The position numbers and the translations under genes were made by a program. A stretch of DNA of 64,000 nt from CAWCPR01 sp963797475 (GTDB taxonomy: Bacteria > Chloroflexota > Anaerolineae > Anaerolineales > UBA4823). The notes beneath the pieces are model-generated. The model was not told the origin of the DNA. It ran no database searches and saw only the letters and a list, made by a program, of their open reading frames with translations. The DNA lies in assembly GCA_963797475.1 (NCBI GenBank), contig CAWCPR010000009.1:1-64000 (forward strand), read 5' to 3'. Positions 1-10,000 of this stretch are shown one piece after another (the stretch's first letter is position 1; each line of letters starts with the position of its first letter).

Positions 1-1184
1 GTGAGACCGCTCGGGTGGCTGCATCCGCACCGGCAATATGGGTTCAAGCGAAGGAATTCTCAAAACCGCCCAGGGTGTAGGTATGTTGCCCGCCTAAAAA
101 AACCAACCCCTTGCCAAACTTGGATACAAACAGTTTCAACGCAGCCACCTGCTCTTGGGTAAGGCTCTGTATCAGCAGGTTGTCAAGAAAAATCACCTGG
201 TATTGTTCAAGAGATTGGACATCGGTTGGAAACTGGTCGGGACTGACTGCATCGATTTGTATGCCGCCGCTCTGTAGGGCAGCCCCAAAGACTTCAACAC
301 GTTCAAGCCCATCGCTAATGAAAAGTGTGTGAGGCGCAGGAAATACCTGGGCGCTGGCGAATGCGCTATTAATCTCCGGATTGGGATCGCCGTTCACCAT
401 TACCCGTGCTTGTAATGTAATCACCCCTGTAGCCGGAGCTTGTAGCGTGAAATTGTAATTCTGAGTCCCTTCCGGCAGGGTTTCAGCGCGCTCGAAGGTT
501 AGTTTCCCGTTCATGAATAATTGGAAAGTGATTTTCTCTGATTTAGGAAGCCGGACCTGTAAATTGGCGGCAAAAGGGGTCTTCTCCCAGAGATGAGCGG
601 AACCCACAATGGGCCTGCATAAACATCATCCGGACCGCTTTCAACAGGCGCTATTGGGATGACATCTATCACGATGTTTCGCTTGGCCAGATCAAGTACA
701 CGCCGCTCAACCTCCAGCGGCGACTGGACGATCCCATCGGAGACCAGAATGATATCGCCCGTAGTGTCTTGTAAAAAGCCTGCCGCTCTCTCCAGGGCGG
801 CGACAACATCGCTGTCACGGCCATCTACTGAAATCTGAGCGACCCCCTGACTAACAAACGGTTGAATATTTGCGCCGAAGTTCAACACGATACGGTTGGG
901 GCCGGACTTCATCCAGGCAATGGCTTCTTGCCGGTTGATTTCCTGCAGATTGACGGGGATACTGTTTACTCATCCAGCACCAACACTTCGCGTCTTGGAA
1001 GTTCAAGTTTTAATTCTTGTTCTTTTGGTATAAAGATATGGCCTACAATCAACGCCAGCAACAACAAACGCAAGAGGTAGGCAGGCCACCAGCGCAGCCG
1101 CAGGTTTCGAGCAATCCAAAACAACAGCAGCGCCAGAAACAGCAAAACCAGCCAGAAAATTGGACGGTAAAGGATCAACGCCAT
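1..1184 (-). CDS. VWA/glutamine-amidotransferase-like membrane protein, partial and frameshifted
   Basis: Last gene of the minus-strand Bat-type operon; it continues beyond the left edge. The start ATG at 1184 overlaps the end of the BatA-like gene. The N-terminus has two membrane segments (roughly residues 5-50, starting MALILYRPIFWLVLLF). A VWA domain follows: after correcting one missing base near 963 the text reads VLDESNSI, a DxSxS metal-binding motif. Next come an Ig-like stretch and an LVFLGGQHTYTLGG segment followed by LEPILPV, typical of the amidotransferase-like (class I GATase fold) domain of such proteins. Frame breaks are visible near 963, 600 (missing C in GGCCC) and 50. Function unknown; in the family these proteins sit next to MoxR ATPases and are thought to act in envelope or complex assembly. 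The family call is good; the role is inferred. Confidence 0.7.
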
Positions 1185-2993
1185 GCGAATATCGCCTCAA
1201 TGATCAGCAGAAATACCGCCAGCCCTAAAAGCCAGGGAGTCGGTCAAGTCCTTGCGCCTCTCCCCTATTGGGGTTTGATTTGAGCGACCGTTTTCCAAAC
1301 GCCAGTTCTGCGGCTTGATCTGCGACTCAATTCGGTCGCCAGCATTCACTCCCAGCCACGTCTGATCTTGCCTGCCATCCTGGTCTGTCTCTTCAATTCG
1401 ATACAAACCCGGTTGAAGCGCGTCCTGCCATTGGATGGGATATTCATCAATCCATCCACAAGTGAGCCATCAGGAGGAATGATGCGAAGTTTTCCATATC
1501 TGGTAGCGGGAGGCAGATTAAGAGACTGTCCAACCTGGATACTGGGGGGCCAGTTCGTCTGGCTGGCAGTTTGGACAATGTTCGCGATGAGAATTGGAAA
1601 GGAAGGGTGATGTAAAAAATTCCCGCTGCTTAGATCTGCCAATAAAAGGATGATATGACTTGCGCCGGTATTGCCTTCTAGTAACAAGGGTAATTTCCCC
1701 GCCCGAACGACAGGTAGGAGAAAATCGGGAATTTCTGTCAGGCTCCAGGCGTTGCCCCAGCGCACTCCCGTGAAGTCCACACCGTTGAGCAGCAATTTTG
1801 TATCCCAACCGGCATATTCTCAATCGGGGTTTTACCTTCGATCGCCAGCAATGGACTGTCTGGAGGGGGATCAATTACCAGTACATTTCCCATTGGCCAG
1901 GTATTGGGCAGCGCGCCTCTGAAAACTGTCAAATCGAAATCCGTCCCGGGAGTGTATTCCTGTTGAGTAAGCGCCGTAAATTTACACCTGGCACAGCACT
2001 TAATGCACGATCGATAGGATCCGGGTTCTCGGCCACAAGACCGACGTTGATCTGGCCTGTTTTTGGCAGCGCGTAAACGGCCTGGTCATCTTCAAGCAAT
2101 TCATCCCCGCCCGCCAGCGCGACGCTGACAAACCGGGCATTCGTGTTGAGATCCCATACAAGTGAGGTAGACGATCCTGCATTCATATCGAGCGTCGAGC
2201 TGTCCACGACATTTCGGTCCACCTGCAAGGTGACAACCCGCCTGGCAGGCTGGCTGCTAAAGTTGTCGACACGAGCGAAAACCTGGAGCCGAGCAGCGTT
2301 GACCTGGATAGCGGAAAGATCCAAGACTGCCTGATTATCGTCGCTCGCGCCGAAGATATGCCATTGAACCGGGTAATCGTTCAGGGTCTGAAGAGGCTGC
2401 GTGTAAGCGTTGTCGCTCAACACGTGAATTTCCACGGGCAGCTCTGCGTCTACAGCAGCCTGGGCGGAAGCCAAAGCATCTACCACTTCGCTGCCGCTCC
2501 CAACCGGTTTCAGCGCCTCTACACGTTGGATTAAATCATCGAGCGATATCTGGCGAGTGTCTCCTACCCAGCGAGCGACGCGATCAAAAGCAATTACAGT
2601 GCCCACATCCCGGCTGCTTAATGAGCCAAGCTGAAAAAGGGCTTCCTGGCGAGCCTCGTCGAAGCGGCTGGGGGGCACGTCGCGGGCGCGCATCGATGTG
2701 GAAGTATCCAGCAAAACAATGAGCTGGCGCGCTCCTCTTTCAGGTAAACTGAATGGGAGGCGGGGCTGCGCCCAGGCCAGGGAGAGTGAAGTAGCCACCA
2801 GAATATCGAAAAGCAGCAACCAGGAGAGCGGCAAATGGCTGGGGAGCGCGCCGCGCACTTCTGCTTCCAGGAAGGACCACGGGCGCAAGCTCGAAACCAG
2901 GTAACGCCGCCGGCGCTCACGCAGTAAGTGGATCGTGAGAATTACGGGGATGCTTAACAGGCCGAAAAGCCCCGTCGGATAGACAAAAGTCAC
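1175..2993 (-). CDS. BatA-like VWA-domain membrane protein, frameshifted
   Basis: Starts GTG at 2993 (GTGA overlap with the DUF58 stop). The N-terminal Aerotolerance/BatA segment reads FVYPTGLFGLLSIPVILTIH with a second TM near residue 60. It is followed by a VWA domain whose MIDAS motif LLDTSTSM lies near residue 93. The long C-terminal half continues in other frames and ends in a TM segment, LGLAVFLLIIEAIFAWR, with the stop at 1175. Breaks: about 1970 (AAATTT run), 1805 (CAAAATTG needs one more A), 1435 (ATCCC needs one more C) and 1205. Every break is bridged by continuous, family-like protein, so single-base sequencing losses are more likely than true decay. Family knowledge: BatA-type proteins are membrane-anchored, periplasm-facing VWA proteins working with MoxR ATPases. 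Confidence 0.75.
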
Positions 2994-3943
2994 AACGGCC
3001 TCACGATATGCACCGCGCGTAGATGTGCGATCACTTCTTTCTCCAACGATAAACTGGTGGGAATAAAAGTATAGAACGCGTTGCTTTCACTGCAAATTCT
3101 TTCCAATTCTTGTTGCCAATCCCTAATACGCTCACGATATACCGACAGCGCACGTACATCCAGGTCATAATTCACAGCCTTCCCGCTTTCCACATCAACC
3201 ACTTCGTAATTTCCCTTACGTTGTGGATCGACCTCCTCCGGATGGAGCAATTGGATCAACACGACTTCCCAGGATGGCGCTGGGAGGCGAGCCAACAGAA
3301 CGCCCAGATCATCTAATTCCAGGAAGTCCGACAGAATAAAAACCAGACCGCCACGGGCAATATGTTGGAAGAAATCCTTAACCGCATCAGTCAGATTCGT
3401 TCCACCTTCGAAAGGCAACGAGCGCAGGTGATTGAGAAGGTTTGGCACCTGTCCTTTTCCGCTGATTGGACCCAGGGGTTTGAGGACCGTTGAATTAAAA
3501 GGTATCAGCGAGAGACGATCCCCATGCGCTAACGTCAGATAGCCGAGGGCGGCTGCCAGACGCAGCTCCGCTTCACGTTTCGGCGGGTCTCCCCAGATCA
3601 TTGATTTACTGCAGTCAACCAACAGGAACACGGAGATATCTTTGGGCTGTTCGCCTTGCCGAATGAAAACATGTTCGTGGCGTGCAGAAACCTTCCAGTC
3701 GATATAGCGGGTGTCATCGCCTGGGACGTAAACTCAATGATCGCGGAAATCGTAGGCCGTTCTACGCTGCGAGCTGGCGCGCGATCCGGCTGCTCTGCCC
3801 GGCACGTAGCGCCCGGCACTGAGCTGCAGGTGATCGAGTTGCCGCAGCGCAAGCGCAGAAAGAAAAATTTCACCGCCGGGACGGGCAGTTCCTTGATCTT
3901 CTGGTCGGCGAAATCTATTTCGCAAAATATTCCGAAACCACAT
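2990..3943 (-). CDS. DUF58 family protein with an in-frame TGA
   Basis: About 317 codons; the ATG at 3943 lies 29 bases inside the end of the upstream gene. The N-terminal part (EIFLSALALRQLDHLQL) leads to the DUF58 signature: DFRDH, then a TGA at 3734-3736, then VYVPGDDTRYIDWK in the same frame. In the family the stop position is normally Arg (DFREYRPYxPGDD), so a CGA-to-TGA change fits. The VWA-like second half follows with LLVDCSKSM (DxSxS) near 3615 and ends at 2990. The frame is unchanged across the stop, unlike the indel breaks in neighbours. DUF58 proteins accompany MoxR/Bat operons. Whether the protein is truncated, read through, or the base is miscalled cannot be told from the sequence. 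Confidence 0.75.
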
Positions 3944-5234
3944 TGCGCCAGATCCAGCTATAACTGTATGGGGTCAAGAAAGAGTTAGAAAAATCGATGT
4001 CCCGGGATTCCAAACGGCTGAGTGTGTCGCCAGAAGACGGCCCGCCGGTTCCCTGGTTTTGTTGGCCAGGTAAAACCTGATCTTCACCTGGCCCAAACTC
4101 ACCGAGCTGCACGACTTGATCGCCTCCTTCGATGCGCTCCAATGGCTGGGTTTGACCCTGTGAGCGCACACTATCGCTTACACCCGCGCCCTCCCCCGCG
4201 CCGGGTTTATCCCCCGAACTCATTTTATCCCCCACTCCTTGATTGCCGGCGGCCGCCAGCATTTCATTTAAATCCCGCATATCCTGGGCAAGCGCATCCA
4301 TCTGATCCCCGGCAGCCTGATTATTTTCGCTTTCCAGGTCGGATGCTGCGCTTTGCATATCCAATGCGAGCGGTTGGACGCGGTCTTCTGACAAATTATC
4401 GCCTGCGTTCTCTAAGGCGCTGCCAATTTGCTTTAACGATTCCTGGGACAGCGTTGGAAGCGTGCTGGACAACTCTTCGAAATTACTCGCGGCTTGATTA
4501 AAATCTTGTTGCTGCAGGGACTGTCCCAAGTCATAGGTCATGACATTCTGCGCCAACTCCTTCCCCAAATCTTGAAGCGTCGTCCGCAGACTGTTGAGCT
4601 GCTCAGGACTGAGCGATTGCTGCATTGCTGTCGATCCAATTGGCGGCTCATCCAAACCCAAAATGCCGGACGGGAAGATATCGAGTGCTTTCGGATCCTC
4701 TCCTGTAGGAGGCAGCAAAGCAATTTCATCAGTGCTCAGGTGAACCTGTGCGGGAGCCTGTTGAGCAAAGTAAACGACAGAAAAAAGCAGAACGACGACC
4801 AGGGCTGCTAAAAGATCGCGCCCCAAACGCCAGCCACGCCAGGTGAGATGCAGCCAGATCGGCCCAAGCAGCTTCGCCGCGTCTCCAATAAGTAAGTCAG
4901 GGATTTCACCATCCTCCCGCTTGCGTACGACTTGCCAGGCGGTTGTGAGTTGTTCCTTCGAACCCAGGCGACGATCCATGCTCCAGGTGAGTCGCTCGAA
5001 GCGCGGCCATGGGAAAAAGATCGAGACCAGGGTGATCAGGGCGATCAAAACGATCCAGGCTGTTGCGTAGCGAAAATCCAAGGGCACGCCAATCAGCCGG
5101 GATAGCCCCCAATAACCCAGGAGTTCCCCCACTCCCAACCAGCAACCCCGCAAAAGCAAGCGAACGGCGCGCTGGAGCCATACCAGCAACTGCACCAACA
5201 GCATCTTGGCAATAAAATTGCGGCGGGCCTTCAC
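3915..5234 (-). CDS. DUF4175-like membrane protein of the Bat-type operon
   Basis: Intact, 439 aa when started at GTG 5234, which overlaps the upstream stop as GTGA; a longer upstream ATG at 5300 is open but lies inside the previous gene. Three hydrophobic segments occur in the first 180 residues (two near residues 35-75, one near 150-175). The phrase SMDRRLGSKEQLTTAWQVV resembles DUF4175-type proteins. The C-terminal half is hydrophilic, rich in Gln, Asn, Asp and Gly, with predicted helical stretches and low-complexity GxGxG parts. Probably membrane-anchored with a long extracytoplasmic tail. The exact function is unknown; conserved location beside DUF58 and VWA proteins suggests it belongs to the same complex. 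Confidence 0.65.
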   Translation of the reverse strand: MKARRNFIAKMLLVQLLVWLQRAVRLLLRGCWLGVGELLGYWGLSRLIGVPLDFRYATAWIVLIALITLVSIFFPWPRFERLTWSMDRRLGSKEQLTTAWQVVRKREDGEIPDLLIGDAAKLLGPIWLHLTWRGWRLGRDLLAALVVVLLFSVVYFAQQAPAQVHLSTDEIALLPPTGEDPKALDIFPSGILGLDEPPIGSTAMQQSLSPEQLNSLRTTLQDLGKELAQNVMTYDLGQSLQQQDFNQAASNFEELSSTLPTLSQESLKQIGSALENAGDNLSEDRVQPLALDMQSAASDLESENNQAAGDQMDALAQDMRDLNEMLAAAGNQGVGDKMSSGDKPGAGEGAGVSDSVRSQGQTQPLERIEGGDQVVQLGEFGPGEDQVLPGQQNQGTGGPSSGDTLSRLESRDIDFSNSFLTPYSYSWIWRNVVSEYFAK

Positions 5235-6553
5235 AAGAGCGCCTCCGGGTGCGGGCGACGGTGCAATGTAAGCACAAGGTAAATCAATAGCACCAGGCAC
5301 AATACCAACCCGATGCCCACCATCAGGTTAGATTGCTGTTGATCGCGCACGACCGCCTGGCTAAAGAGGGTATTAACTTGGGCCAGGCTCCCTTCATCGC
5401 CCAGATAACCCAGGCGCAAGCCAATTTCCTTCAAGCGCGGCGGGGGGTTGTAATTGGGATTTCCAGCGGCATCCTCCTCCAATTGGGTCAATTCCTGGCG
5501 CAAGTCGAGCACTTCCTGCGCCCAATTTTCGTAACTATCAATTTCGCCTGAACGGCGCTCATCTCCTATGGAAAGGTACTTCTGACGAGCCTGCTCGGCA
5601 AGAGAAATCGAGGCGTTGTAATCCTTGCTTAACAGCGCCTGGCGCGCCTGACTTACCAAAGCTCCTGCTTCCTGGCCCGCCAGCGCCTTCTGGTAAAGCG
5701 CCTGGGCTTCAGCCAGTTTCTCTTTATCAGAATGCGCTTCTAATTCCGTTATGACTTTCTTCAGTAAATCGACCGAGTCGGAATAAGCGCCCGCCGCGAC
5801 CAATTGAGCATAGGATGAGAGATCGTAGTTGTAGATGGCGTGCGCCTGCCAGCGTGTCTTTAAATAAAAGGGTAGATATTGCGCCCATTGTCTTTGCAGG
5901 GCGTTCATTTCAACCCCGTAAATCTGCGAAAGGCTCTCCTGGTAGTTGTCGGCAGAAGCAAGGGATTTCAGGAATTCAGTAAATTTGGACCAGCCGAAGG
6001 TATCCACCAGGTAAGCCACGGTGCTGGTGGCTTCCAGGGTCATCTTGGGGTCTCCGATTATGGCCGGGTTCTCCCAAAGCTGCCGCCAGGTGACAGCAAA
6101 CTGATCCGTCAACAACTGTGTGCGTACAAATGCCTCCTGATAAGCGAAAGGATCCCTGGCGTATCCACCGACGCCTTCCGCCAGGCCAGGCGGTGCTCTA
6201 CGATCGCTGATCTGTTCGACGAAAAGCACAGCCAACTCAGCGCGCATCCCGTTAAGCGCCTGATCCTGCCAGTCTGGAGCTTCGCTGTGGATATTATCCT
6301 GGATAATAGCGATCTCCCGTGTTCCGATGTGGGCGTGCGTGAAGCTCTCTTGCAACTTAGGCGCATCTGCGTTCAGACAATAGAAATCATCTTCGCTTGG
6401 ATAAAAACGCAGGTTCACAGGCAAGCCAAGAGTCGTCCCAAACAGCGACGAGAAGCGGCTGTACTCGTTATCCAATTTGGCGCTGAGATAATCGATCAGG
6501 GCTTGTTCTTCCTTTTCGGGCGCATAAATGAAGGCAAAAGAACGCGTGCGCAT
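5231..6553 (-). CDS. Peptidase-MA-like (gluzincin fold) protein, catalytic motif degenerate
   Basis: First gene of the operon, 440 aa. The N-terminal region (FAFIYAPEKEEQALIDYLSA) and the later GLAEGVGGYARDP resemble the peptidase MA-like family, in which HExxH is followed by a WLxEGLA motif. Here the HExxH position reads MRAELAVLFVEQI, so zinc binding is probably lost. A coiled, TPR-like helical region (about 270-400) rich in Ala, Gln and Glu precedes one C-terminal TM helix (VGIGLVLCLVLLIYLVL). The codons upstream of ATG 6553 stay open and family-like (ITYEWKE) back to about 6625 without a usable start, so the true start, possibly with a signal peptide, may be hidden by another frameshift. 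Probably a membrane-anchored non-enzymatic partner in the operon. Confidence 0.55.
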   Translation of the reverse strand: MRTRSFAFIYAPEKEEQALIDYLSAKLDNEYSRFSSLFGTTLGLPVNLRFYPSEDDFYCLNADAPKLQESFTHAHIGTREIAIIQDNIHSEAPDWQDQALNGMRAELAVLFVEQISDRRAPPGLAEGVGGYARDPFAYQEAFVRTQLLTDQFAVTWRQLWENPAIIGDPKMTLEATSTVAYLVDTFGWSKFTEFLKSLASADNYQESLSQIYGVEMNALQRQWAQYLPFYLKTRWQAHAIYNYDLSSYAQLVAAGAYSDSVDLLKKVITELEAHSDKEKLAEAQALYQKALAGQEAGALVSQARQALLSKDYNASISLAEQARQKYLSIGDERRSGEIDSYENWAQEVLDLRQELTQLEEDAAGNPNYNPPPRLKEIGLRLGYLGDEGSLAQVNTLFSQAVVRDQQQSNLMVGIGLVLCLVLLIYLVLTLHRRPHPEALL

Positions 6554-7087
6554 TTCCTTCCACTCGTAGGTTATCCCCCCACAATAAATAGCCTGAACCC
6601 GGGAATCGGATGGAACCGGAAGCTAAAAAAAGATGAAATTAATAACAATGTTTGAAAGAAAGGCATGCATCCCCCTACACTGCCTGGGGAGACCAAGTCA
6701 AGTTGAGTGCATCACGGTTTTGTTTCTCTTGAACTTAACCGTAGTTTAATCCAAACGATGGTTCGTGTCAATTCGGATTTCCAATTGGGCTGGAACATCT
6801 AACCGATGTTTCTGAAGGTAATTCCAAAACAACGCAATTACTACTAAAGAGCCGCGACAAGTTATTTTTTAGAATTAGGATTTGCTACTTGTTTTCTTAT
6901 GAACTTTTTGCAATAATAAATAGAAGCATCCACAGGTAAGAAAACGTCGAACGTTACCCCCTAACGAAAACACTTGTGAAATCACAAAAACCCGAAGGGG
7001 GAGATTGATATTGAAACGATCCGGCAATACGGCTCCAAAATTCAATCGGAGCATCTGTCCTCATCGGGACAGCCCAGGAGGTTAGCT
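6554..7087. promoter_or_regulatory. AT-rich divergent intergenic region
   Basis: A 534-base gap between the divergent Bat-type operon and the RHS gene. No convincing gene. The last 80 bases before the RHS start can form small hairpins (CTGTCC-TCATC-GGGACAG at about 7057-7075) just before a strong ribosome site AGGAGG at about 7076-7081. No known riboswitch pattern was recognised. Confidence 0.35.
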
Positions 7088-10000
7088 ATGTCATTACGGA
7101 GATCTACATCGTTGCGAGCTTTCCTTCTTCGATGGTTGAATTTACAAGTTACATTATCTCTGGTTTTGGTATTGATATTCCCGACCTTGGCGCAATCCAC
7201 TTCTACCAATTTTGTTTCAATTCCAGGCAGCAACCTGTTAACCACGTATCAGCCAATGTCCTGGATTGGATTGGTCAGGTATGGAAGGGTAACCTGATCG
7301 AAACAGCTCAGAGTTTGATTGAGCCGCCCGAAAACCTAGTGTACCTGCCTCTGCTTTTTAGCGATTTTCCGGTTCCTCCAGTATCAGCGGTCATCACCCC
7401 AACCGAGGGCGGATCGCTGCAATCCCAGAATGGGAAGGTTGGGGTGGTCTTTCCTCCAGGAGCAGTGGATCAGCCAATAACCTTGACCTATACCCAACAG
7501 GCTGGTTCTGATCACAGCCATGGAAATTTGCTTTTGGCGAATATTGGTTTTGAGTTGGAAGCGGCGGATTCTTTAGGTAATCCGGTGACTGCTTTCAACC
7601 AGCCTTATGACCTGACCATTCAGTACGCAGATAGCGATTGGCAACAAGCAGGCATTAGCGACGAATTTTCATTAAACCTGTACTGGTGGAATGGCAGCCA
7701 ATGGGTAGGATCGTTGCCTTGCGCCGGCTGCTCGCTGGATACCCAGAATAACCAGATCGTAGTTTTATTGGATCACCTGACAGAATTCGCTTTGTTGGGC
7801 CAGGCAGGCGCTGCCGATACACCCACGCCAAATACAACTCCCACAACGACAAATACATCAACGCCTTCACCGACGGGAACAACTACTCCAACGCTCACAA
7901 AGACGCCGACATTCACCAACACCCCCACGCCCACGAATACAGCTACTGCAACACCAACGCCGACTGAGACAATCACACCGACACCAGATTTCTCAATTGG
8001 CGTTACACCACTGCACAACAACGTACTGCAAGGAGAAGTCGTCACCTACACTGTTTCGCTGACGGCCACATATGGGTTCAACACACCGGTGTCGTTATCC
8101 GTCGATGGATTGCCGCTTGGGGTAACTACAAATTGGAGCGCGAACCCAATCTTGCCAAGCGGTGAGAGCACGCTGTCAATCACGACTTCGTTGACAGCGC
8201 CGGCTGGCGTTTACACCATGACGGTGACAGGGATGGGAGGCGGGCAGATTCATGCCTCTTCGGCGCTTTTACACATCGAACCGGTCACGCTACCGATTGT
8301 AGATCACTGCGGAACGATCACTTCGAATGAAACTTGGAAAACGGGCGTCGTGCACCGAGTTACCTGCACCGTTGGTGTAAATCAAGGAGCAACTTTGACT
8401 TTGGACTCTGGCACGATAGTGAAATTTATGAACCCAGCCTCTATTGACGTCTCTGGTGACTTGTTGGCAACTGGAGTAGTGGGAGATCCAATATTCTTAA
8501 CTAGCTATAAAGACGACAGTGTAGGTGGTGACACGAATGGGGATAGCAACGCCACTTCCCCTGCTCCCGGTGACTGGTTAGGTATACGCCAGGAGTTAAA
8601 TTCATCTGCCAGCTTCGACCATGTTGTAATCAGCTATGGGGGAAACAATCATGCTTCCGCAGGCAATATTTACGCTCAAGCCTCTTCATTACAAACACCA
8701 CTGAACATCACATTGACCATTGACCACAGCACGATCAGCAATGGCCTGACTTCCGGGATCTATTTGTCTGGATCGAATGCACTCCTAAGCGTCACGAACA
8801 GCACGATTGGCAGCAACCAAGGTGGGGGAATTGTTTACAACCTGAGTGACGGCTCTCCAGTATTCCGGAACCTGGTCATCCAGGATAATGGGAATATCGG
8901 GATATCCGCCGGTTTTCTGACTACCGCTGTTCTGACTGGTAATACCTTTACCGGTAACGAAGGTTACGCAGCTTGGCTTTCTTTTAGCAACGGGACGTTC
9001 ACAGAAAATTCCGATAATACTGGGTCGAACAACCTTCACAACTCAATCGTGTTGTCTGGAAGCCTGGATGGCGACAGCATCCTGACCAATAACCCCACCT
9101 TGCCGTATTCCGTCGATGCCACCTTGTACGTATTCGCGGGTCATAGTCTGACAATCCAACCTGGAACCGTATTCAAAATGAATGCCAATAACATTGGTGG
9201 CATAGAGGTAGAGGGGACCCTAACCGCCCTAGGTACAGCAACCCAGCCAATTGTTTTCACTTCATTCAAGGATGATTTTATGGTGGTGACACGAACGGAG
9301 ATGGGACAGCCAGCAGTCCCGCTGCGGGGGATTGGTATGGCATCCATTTGAAACAAGGCGCATCGGCCAATTTCGATTATGCAGTTGTAAGCTATGGGGG
9401 AAACAACCATGCTTATCCGCAGGCAATATTTACGCTCAAGCCTCTTCATTACAAACACCACTGAACATCACATTGACCATTGACCACAGCACGATCAGCA
9501 ATGGCCTGACTTCCGGGATCTATTTGTCTGGATCGAATGCACTCCTAAGCGTCACGAACAGCACGATTGGCAGCAACCAAGGTGGGGGAATTGTTTACAA
9601 CCTGAGTGACGGCTCTCCAGTATTCCGGAACCTGGTCATCCAGGATAATGGGAATATCGGGATATCCGCCGGTTTTCTGACTACCGCTGTTCTGACTGGT
9701 AATACCTTTACCGGTAACGAAGGTTACGCAGCTTGGCTTTCTTTTAGCAACGGGACGTTCACAGAAAATTCCGATAATACTGGGTCGAACAACCTTCACA
9801 ACTCAATCGTGTTGTCTGGAAGCCTGGATGGCGACAGCATCCTGACCAATAACCCCACCTTGCCGTATTCCGTCGATGCCACCTTGTACGTATTCGTGGG
9901 TCATAGTCTGACAATCCAACCTGGAACCGTATTCAAAATGAATGCCAATAACATTGGTGGCATAGAGGTAGAGGGAACCCTAACCGCCCTAGGTACAGCA

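Noticed and set aside
3734..3736. Selenocysteine at the in-frame TGA of DUF58
   Set aside because: The family residue is Arg, no SECIS-like hairpin was seen next to it and no sel genes are present.
7000..7087. c-di-GMP or other known riboswitch in the RHS leader
   Set aside because: Small hairpins are present but the conserved core sequences of known classes are not.
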